Origin: Ceriagrion tenellum
Lineage: Eukaryota > Arthropoda > Insecta > Odonata > Coenagrionidae
Reading direction: 5' to 3'
NCBI GenBank assembly: GCA_963169105.1
Contig: CAUJGU010000423.1
Span: 1-64,000 of the forward strand
Length of the DNA stretch: 64,000 nucleotides
Part shown: piece by piece, positions 58,490-64,000 of the stretch
Position numbering within the stretch: the stretch's first letter is position 1
How the letters are laid out: every line of letters starts with the position of its first letter
The notes under the pieces: model-generated
What the model was told of the DNA's origin: nothing
Database searches by the model: none
Seen by the model: the letters and a program-made list of their open reading frames with translations, nothing else
Translations under genes and position numbers: made by a program

Positions 58490-61000
58490 TATATTTCAAG
58501 ATATTTCTTGGGAATGAACGAATATTGAAGAAGAGTTTTCTCAGGCAAAAAAAATCTTGAGAATATCAAGACTAGACACAGTGTTACATTTAAAATTGCC
58601 CTACACAAATTCTGTCTTTGCGAATCTAACGGAGGAAAAAATCTTGTTCATTATTCGTTACTCAAGCGTGAATCACTCCATGAAACGCTGATTGCTTTAA
58701 CCAGACCGCGGAAGAAAAGACCAATAAACGTAAGAAATTGATTTAATGTCCGAAAATTTAAAAACAACGTCCAATAAGGAAATTAAAAGTGAGAAAACGT
58801 ACATAAATACAATAAAACTGATTGAGTGTCCCTATAAACTGCTCCTTCGGATTAAACGAAACATGTTGAGTGCGATGCATTTATATGAAATGCGTTACAT
58901 TATATATCCTACAGAATAGAGTGTAGAATTATGAGTGTAGTTTCTTCACAACACAAAGTATTCAAAGTGAATGAGGACGCCATAGTAGCTGAATTAACAA
59001 ATGGATTTTGCGTGATATATATATGGAGGTGATTTTGAATTCCATTTGAAGCGCATACCTTTATGTAGGTTGAATTAAGCACTTAACGTAATGTTATTTC
59101 TAACCAATATATATGTCCATCTATATCACTTGTTATCTTTCTCTGACCGGTCCCATAGGTAGTCGTACTGACAACTGATCGGAATTGCGAAAAAAGCATA
59201 AAAAATTATTATGTCTTGGGCTGTTTAAGGGGCTCGTGAACGATAGCTATATCTGGACGAATTGGATGAAAAAAAAAAGAAAAATAAATTTTTGATAAAT
59301 CGTTTTTTTTGTTTCAGTTGAATGATTTGGGTTCACAGCATTGATTATAGCTATATCTGGAAAAATTGCGCCACGCTTAAAAAAGGACTTTTCTTAAACA
59401 CTCCAATTTACTTTTATATCGGGAAAAGCCGAGGAGTTTCAATAAACAACGTGTTTCGAAATGTAAATAAAGTGAGAAATGCTACTATGGCAACATCTTT
59501 CCCCTTAAAAGAGAGTGATTGTAGGGATATATATTATTTTATTCTTCACTGCAAACTTTTATTGCAAGAGAAGTGATAAAAATATTGTTTCAATTTACAA
59601 TATCCAGAGAAACGATTAATAGGTAAATAGTAGTAACTAATCTTCAGAGTCAAGCCATTGTCAATTCAATTGAGCCATTTCTTCATGGGCTTCATGGCAG
59701 TCGACAAATGCTATTTACTTGGATGTATCACTCAAGATTTATTTGTTTACATTTCGTCCATGGTTACGGTATATCATTCATAAATTTATTATAAAAAAGA
59801 GAGTCCTTGCTGTTGAGGGAAACTACGAACAAGTTGCATTTTTCTTAAAATTTTGCTAGTGTGTTTCATAATAAACAGTTATTAAGCCGGTAGATATAAG
59901 GAAATATTTTAAAGACTAAGAACTGTATTCGTGTTTAGTATTGCCTTGGTATTATGATTAATTATTAATCTGATTTGACCTTAGATCAAGTTAATATTCC
60001 CTGTAATGAGCAAGCATTCAACACTTAGCCTTTATATTTGTGTAATGAGACAAAATTCCCCATTAATTAATTCAGAGGTTCATTGTGAAATAAGAATACT
60101 GACAATTTGTAGTAAACGTCAAAATAATGCATGCTAAGACTTTGGTTAACAAACGATGGGGTTTTGCGAGTCAAATTTTACTTCATTTTAATATGCTGGC
60201 TACGTAAGATTTACTTGAAACTAGAAAGAGGAAATTAATTAAAGAAAAATAACTGCGTTACTTTTTGTGTGTCTTATGGTATTTTAATGAAATTCAGCAG
60301 TTAGAAAAAGAGCAACATTTTCAAGTCATCTGCATTGCTGATTGTACTAATTTTTTGTATTACAACCTCGTTACCTTATTGTGTCAAGTTGTTTTCGGTA
60401 TACGTCGTATTTTTTATAATGCGTTGCACTATGCAAAATTATATCGTATCTTCGAGCAAAATTGAAACCTTATACACATGTCTGTTTTTGTCCTGCCAAG
60501 TGAAAGGTATTCAAATACAAGCCTTGGGGAAATGAAATAAACTTGTGCATGGGCATTGATATAGAAATTCAACTACAACATTCTACCATTTAACTTTCAA
60601 GGTGTCATATATTCTATCCTCCTCGGTTATGGCGTGTTGTATATAATACAAAGACGTTTTAATGTTTAATTTATGCAAAATTATATCGTATCTGTGAGCA
60701 AAATTGAAACCTTAGACACTTGTCTGTTTTTGTCCTGCCAATTGAATAGTATTCAAACAAACGCACAAATAACAAAATACAGTTGTTTTTAATGTCGCCG
60801 AAAGCCTTGAAAAATTGAAATAAAATTGTCCATGGGCATTGATATGCAAATCTAACTACAACATTCCACCATTAAAAATTATTGTGTCTTGAGCTGTTTT
60901 AGGGAGATGTTCTTCCACTCAATGAAAAAGTATTGATGACAATGAAAAATTCCCCTGATTCTTTGCATGTTATATCTGCCACGGGTAAAGGATTAAACTT
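58490..61000. repeat. Mosaic of old dispersed repeats, part 2
   Basis: Continuation of the repeat families of 52-57.3 kb, in the same orientation (matches listed there). The frame at 59322-59576 and the paired frames at 60265-60535 have no recognised domain. Confidence 0.65.
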
Positions 61001-62400
61001 ACTCATCAGTGAGAGGACATCACAGTGAAATTATGGGCCAGTGTAAAAACAATCGTGATTCTTTCAGAAAAATGTAGAGTAAATGGCAAAATACCCTTCT
61101 TTCGCCCTACAAAGATGTAATCTAAGGACTTTACAAACCGGTCAGAATCCATTAAACGCAGTTAGCCAGAGAGCACGCTTTGATGAATGATAATATTTGA
61201 TATTTTTCAATTTTTTGTTATAAAAAATCCTTTCATATACAATATCAAAGTTAATAAATATTCTATTTAAACACAATAATAATGGATGACTTTAGGCGTT
61301 GTTGTCAGTGTTAACAATACGGTATTATATTTAAATCTGTGTAACTGCATTTAAATTTGTTTCAGAGATGAATTTTTGAATCATGTACGACCTGGTAGGA
61401 ATTTGCTTAAGTTTATTCGATAAAGTTTTAAATTGATCGCAAGACATTAATTACGTATTCATATTAACTCATATCAAACTATAACCCAATAATATTGAAA
61501 GAAATTGCTTTTCTTGGGACAATCAATTTACATTTTCGTAAATGGGAAATGACAATAGAAATGGACACAAAGAAACAAATGTGAACACGTCCTACAATAA
61601 AAAGTGCGAAAGCAGATTTAACCAATTGATCTATATAATTCTCATGTGTTTGCTTACATTTATGCAATGTTAATTCATGTATAATGTAAGTGAAAAAGAT
61701 TAAAGAAAACTATGAGGAGTTATTTTCTTATCCACTGAAAATATAGAACTTTAAATAAAGTATATTGTATTGGAGCAAAAAATCACAACGTTGAAAATAT
61801 AATTTAGGTAAAATAAAGTAATCCAAATGACACTTTAGAGACCAAATCTAGCCTACTTTGGAGGGAGATACAATCATCAATGAAAAAAATGAGTACGGCG
61901 TATGGTGTAAATATTCTGACATACTCAAAAACCTATAAAAAGTTGAGAAAATCTGTATCTGCCGCTGAAAAAAGCTGAAAAGTGTATCTGCCGATGATAT
62001 GAAAACGTGAAATGGCTAAAAACTTCGAGTAACGTGACGTAGAGTTTTTTCTAAAATATGATTTATGAATTTTTTTTCGAAATTTGTACAAAACCTTGTC
62101 GATTCCAAATAACTTTTTCCTCATACTTGCAAAGTATATCACCAAGAACACGTTTTAACCATGTATTTCTATTAGTTTATGAAACTTTTATCACTGCAAA
62201 ATATTATTGAAAGAGAAATTTAGAGGTGCTACTGACTTTGTTGTAAAATTGATATTTAAATTGTTGCAAATCAGTATTGGTTACAATCTCATGAAATAAA
62301 AAAATAAATAAATTCTAGCTAGAATAGGCTACAATTTGTGGAAGAAGACTAACATGTTACAGAGGCCGAGGCACTAACATTTACAACAGAAATGAGAGTG
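61000..62400. other. No recognised feature; probable intron or intergenic
   Basis: AT-rich. It would be intronic if the minus-strand transcript beginning at about 63050 continues leftward. No exon could be identified. Confidence 0.4.
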
Positions 62401-62406
62401 GCCTAC

Positions 62407-62596
62407 CTTGTGAATATCGCCTTGTCCTTCTAAAGCGTCCTTTTTCTGAGAACTTCGTTAGCAGTTAAAACCGGAGAAAGGAGTAGACCTTCTTGAAATC
62501 ACCGGTTCACTTCCTTTTCACTGTTGTAAGGTTCAAGATTCCTCCTCGTTCGTTTAGGGCCAAATAAAAGATCTCCAAGTCGCCAAACGTTGTAAA
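62407..62596 (-). other. Putative second exon, without any ATG
   Basis: On the minus strand an acceptor (CCTTTCTTTCAG) at 62597 and a donor (CACAAG/GTAGGC) at 62406 bound 190 nt. The exon contains no ATG and stops in all frames, so it is untranslated: either 5' UTR or part of a non-coding RNA. The intron to exon 1 would be about 294 bp. Confidence 0.45.
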
Positions 62597-62890
62597 CTGA
62601 AAGAAAGGATAGCATATTATGTTTCATGTCAATATATAATTGGAATGAAATTGAAACAAATCTCAGGAAATATCTGACATTCGTATGATATTGTGATACG
62701 TAAATGTGTTTTATTCAAACAACAAGTTCTTTGAGACTCAAATTCACCAAATATTCATATTGTTCTGTATATTCCAATTCTAATACAACTCGAGTCTACT
62801 GAAGAGCATTTCTCCCAAGCACTACATTACTGAGTATAAACTTTTGATTTTACATCAAATTAAAGCTAAAGAAATTAAAACGGTTCATAC

Positions 62891-63050
62891 CGTGTGAGTA
62901 GAGATTGTCCTCCTTTGCTGGCGTTGACTTCTTGAGAGCGAAGTACGGAGTCGTCGTCTGAGATGATCTGCTGCTGCAATGGCTGAGTGGTCAGAGTTTT
63001 CTCTCCTGTCCTGTCCTTCCTTGGTGTTCGAGTTGAGTCGATGATTTGAT
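62891..63050 (-). other. Putative non-coding first exon
   Basis: Begins about 25 bp downstream of the TATA box at 63073-63081 and ends at the donor ACTCACACG/GTATGAACC (62890). The sequence is A- and CA-rich without any ATG, typical of an insect 5' leader. With the 62407-62596 exon it forms an ATG-free spliced leader of about 350 nt. Confidence 0.45.
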
Positions 63051-63072
63051 GTTTGGCTTCTGGAGCGCCGCC

Positions 63073-63081
63073 TTTTTATAT
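63073..63081 (-). promoter_or_regulatory. TATA box, minus-strand promoter
   Basis: The minus strand reads TTCATATAAAAAGGCGGCGC. CCAAT-type sites (TATTGGTCAA at about 63145 and CATTGGCCAAG at about 63185) lie 70-110 bp upstream of it. The heat-shock elements at 63244 and beyond lie a further 55 bp or so away, so they may serve both directions. Confidence 0.55.
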
Positions 63082-63243
63082 GAACCGATGGGCAGATAAC
63101 AGAGCAGGAGGAGGAGGACCTTACTTTTCCTTCTATAGCGTTTGACCAATAAAATACCTACCTTTATTTCCTTGCATAGCCCTTGGCCAATGGAATACCT
63201 TCGTTCTGGTCGCAGTGGAGTGAGCGGGGCAGGTGAGCTGCGC

Positions 63244-63270
63244 ATTCGAGAAGTTTCTAGAATTATATAA
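63244..63270 (+). promoter_or_regulatory. Heat-shock element plus TATA, unit 1
   Basis: TTCGAGAAGTTTCTAGAA (63245-63262) is a perfect run of four alternating pentamers (TTC, GAA, TTC, GAA, each spaced two bases), the HSF-trimer binding site. TATATAA follows at 63264-63270. The order HSE then TATA fits transcription to the right. Confidence 0.88.
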
Positions 63271-63397
63271 GGAACAGCGAGTTATCGGAAGATGACGCAA
63301 CCCGTTCAAGAATTTCCTCATCCGATTTCCTCAACTCACCCTCTTCTAGGCTCGGCGACTAGCCGGCAGTGGAGTGAGCGGGGCAGGTGAGCTGCGC

Positions 63398-63424
63398 ATT
63401 CGAGAAGCTTCTAGAATTATATAT
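63398..63424 (+). promoter_or_regulatory. Heat-shock element plus TATA, unit 2
   Basis: TTCGAGAAGCTTCTAGAA with four perfect pentamers; one spacer base differs from unit 1 (GC for GT). It is followed by TTATATATGG. Confidence 0.88.
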
Positions 63425-63551
63425 GGAACAGCGAGCTATCGGAAGATGACGCAACCCGTTCAAGAATTTCCTCATCCGATTTCCTCAACTCACCCTCTTC
63501 TAGGCTCGGCGACTAGCCGGCAGTGGAGTGAGCGGGGCAGGTGAGCTGCGC

Positions 63552-63578
63552 ATTCGAGAAGTTTCTAGAATTATATAT
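63552..63578 (+). promoter_or_regulatory. Heat-shock element plus TATA, unit 3
   Basis: TTCGAGAAGTTTCTAGAA followed by TTATATATGG. This is the most rightward of the three, and the likely active promoter for any gene to the right. The predicted start would be near 63600, in a leader that continues to at least 63750. Confidence 0.88.
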
Positions 63579-63673
63579 GGAACAGCGAGCTATCGGAAGA
63601 TGACGCAACCCGTTCATGACTTTCCTCAACCAATTTCCGCAACTCACCCTCTTCCCAACTCGGCGAGCGGCCG

Positions 63674-64000
63674 TATTTCCTTATCAGCGACGGCCAGCAA
63701 ATGCGCCGCCGAGTGTTATCTCGAGCGTAAAAACTTCCTTATGTGGACAGAAAGAGTAAGGAAAAGCTACGGAATTGAAAGGCTCGCCTAAAATAATGCG
63801 TACGTACTGCGTTCTTGAATAGGTGCAAAATTAGTTATTGGTCTTTTACTGAGGAATAACGTACCAATTGAGATTCTCATTTAGTACACCCTATGATTAA
63901 CTGTTTCGTCACAGGATTAGAGCAGTCACTCGATCTACTCGGATTTCGGTCAACTATATGTTACTAAATGTTTTGTACAGTCATTCGTTTCCCAACGGAC
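63674..64000 (+). other. Possible heat-inducible 5' leader, gene beyond the edge
   Basis: Downstream of the third TATA, GC-richer sequence continues to about 63790, where it turns AT-rich. The frame at 63528-63791 starts upstream of the TATA and is not credible as a protein. No heat-shock protein coding sequence is inside the window. Confidence 0.4.

Larger units (their letters stand above)
63212..63673 (+). repeat. Three tandem 154-bp repeats containing heat-shock promoters
   Basis: Units start GCAGTGGAGTGAGCGGGGCA at 63212, 63366 and 63520, at an exact 154-bp spacing. Each holds a heat-shock element, a TATA box, then GGAACAGCGAGYTATCGGAA and CGCAACCCGTTCA. The first two units are nearly identical; the third diverges after about 63630. 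Confidence 0.93.

Noticed and set aside
62991..63245. 84-codon minus-strand frame over the promoter
   Set aside because: It starts inside the 154-bp repeat and spans the TATA box and CCAAT sites of the minus-strand promoter. It has no known domain.

Overview
This is a 64 kb piece of an AT-rich eukaryotic nuclear genome, most likely an arthropod and probably an insect. The basis is spliced, widely spaced coding remnants, the absence of prokaryotic gene organisation, and an arthropod-typical mixture of Tc1/mariner-like, piggyBac, copia, Penelope, RTE/CR1/Jockey-like and THAP remnants, together with a canonical heat-shock promoter module. The species cannot be fixed from the sequence. Most of the window is transposable-element sequence, much of it nested, and most of the open frames are decayed.

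Layout. 0.6-10.4 kb: two adjacent copies of an unassigned TIR transposon (GGTAAATGTCTG termini, 8-bp target duplications). Each carries an internal 81-bp minisatellite, about 23 units in the first and about 8 in the second. The first is interrupted by a 4.7-kb TA-flanked element holding a broken Tc1/mariner-superfamily transposase. 10.6-12.0 kb: a 268-bp tandem duplication and a piggyBac pseudogene. 12-16.2 kb: several short-TIR non-autonomous elements (GTGTCCCAATTC and GCGTCCGAATTC termini), nested or abutting. 17.16-19.89 kb: another TIR element with CTTGCAGCAAG arrays in opposite orientation at its two ends, a possible two-exon small gene and a nested MITE. 19.9-21.3 kb: LINE reverse-transcriptase remnants. 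22.4-23.0 kb: a local duplication. 23.9-27.65 kb and 45.97-49.8 kb: two diverged copies of one 3.8-kb unit that carries an uncharacterised ankyrin/coiled-coil gene.

27.7-36 kb: LINE 3' ends and endonuclease fragments, plus a truncated Penelope-like element with a 0.67-kb inverted arm. 36.6 kb: a THAP-domain exon with damaged zinc-site residues. 39.2-44.6 kb: a decayed Penelope fragment and a 5'-complete but 3'-truncated copia element with an LTR and a copia-type primer-binding site. 48.2-51.95 kb: the best host-like coding sequence in the window, a 470-aa ankyrin/coiled-coil protein whose last exon was tandemly duplicated (1,555 bp, 12-bp filler, almost no divergence). 52-61 kb: a mosaic of old dispersed repeats with an RTE-type endonuclease fragment.

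62.4-63.7 kb: a promoter region. A minus-strand TATA box and two ATG-free spliced exons lie beside three tandem 154-bp repeats, each with a perfect four-site heat-shock element directly followed by TATATA. This suggests a heat-inducible gene or gene pair at or beyond the right edge.

The likeliest undescribed items are the minisatellite-bearing TIR transposon family, the multicopy ankyrin/coiled-coil gene family with its fresh tandem duplication, and the triplicated heat-shock promoter. All assignments come from reading the sequence; no database search was possible.
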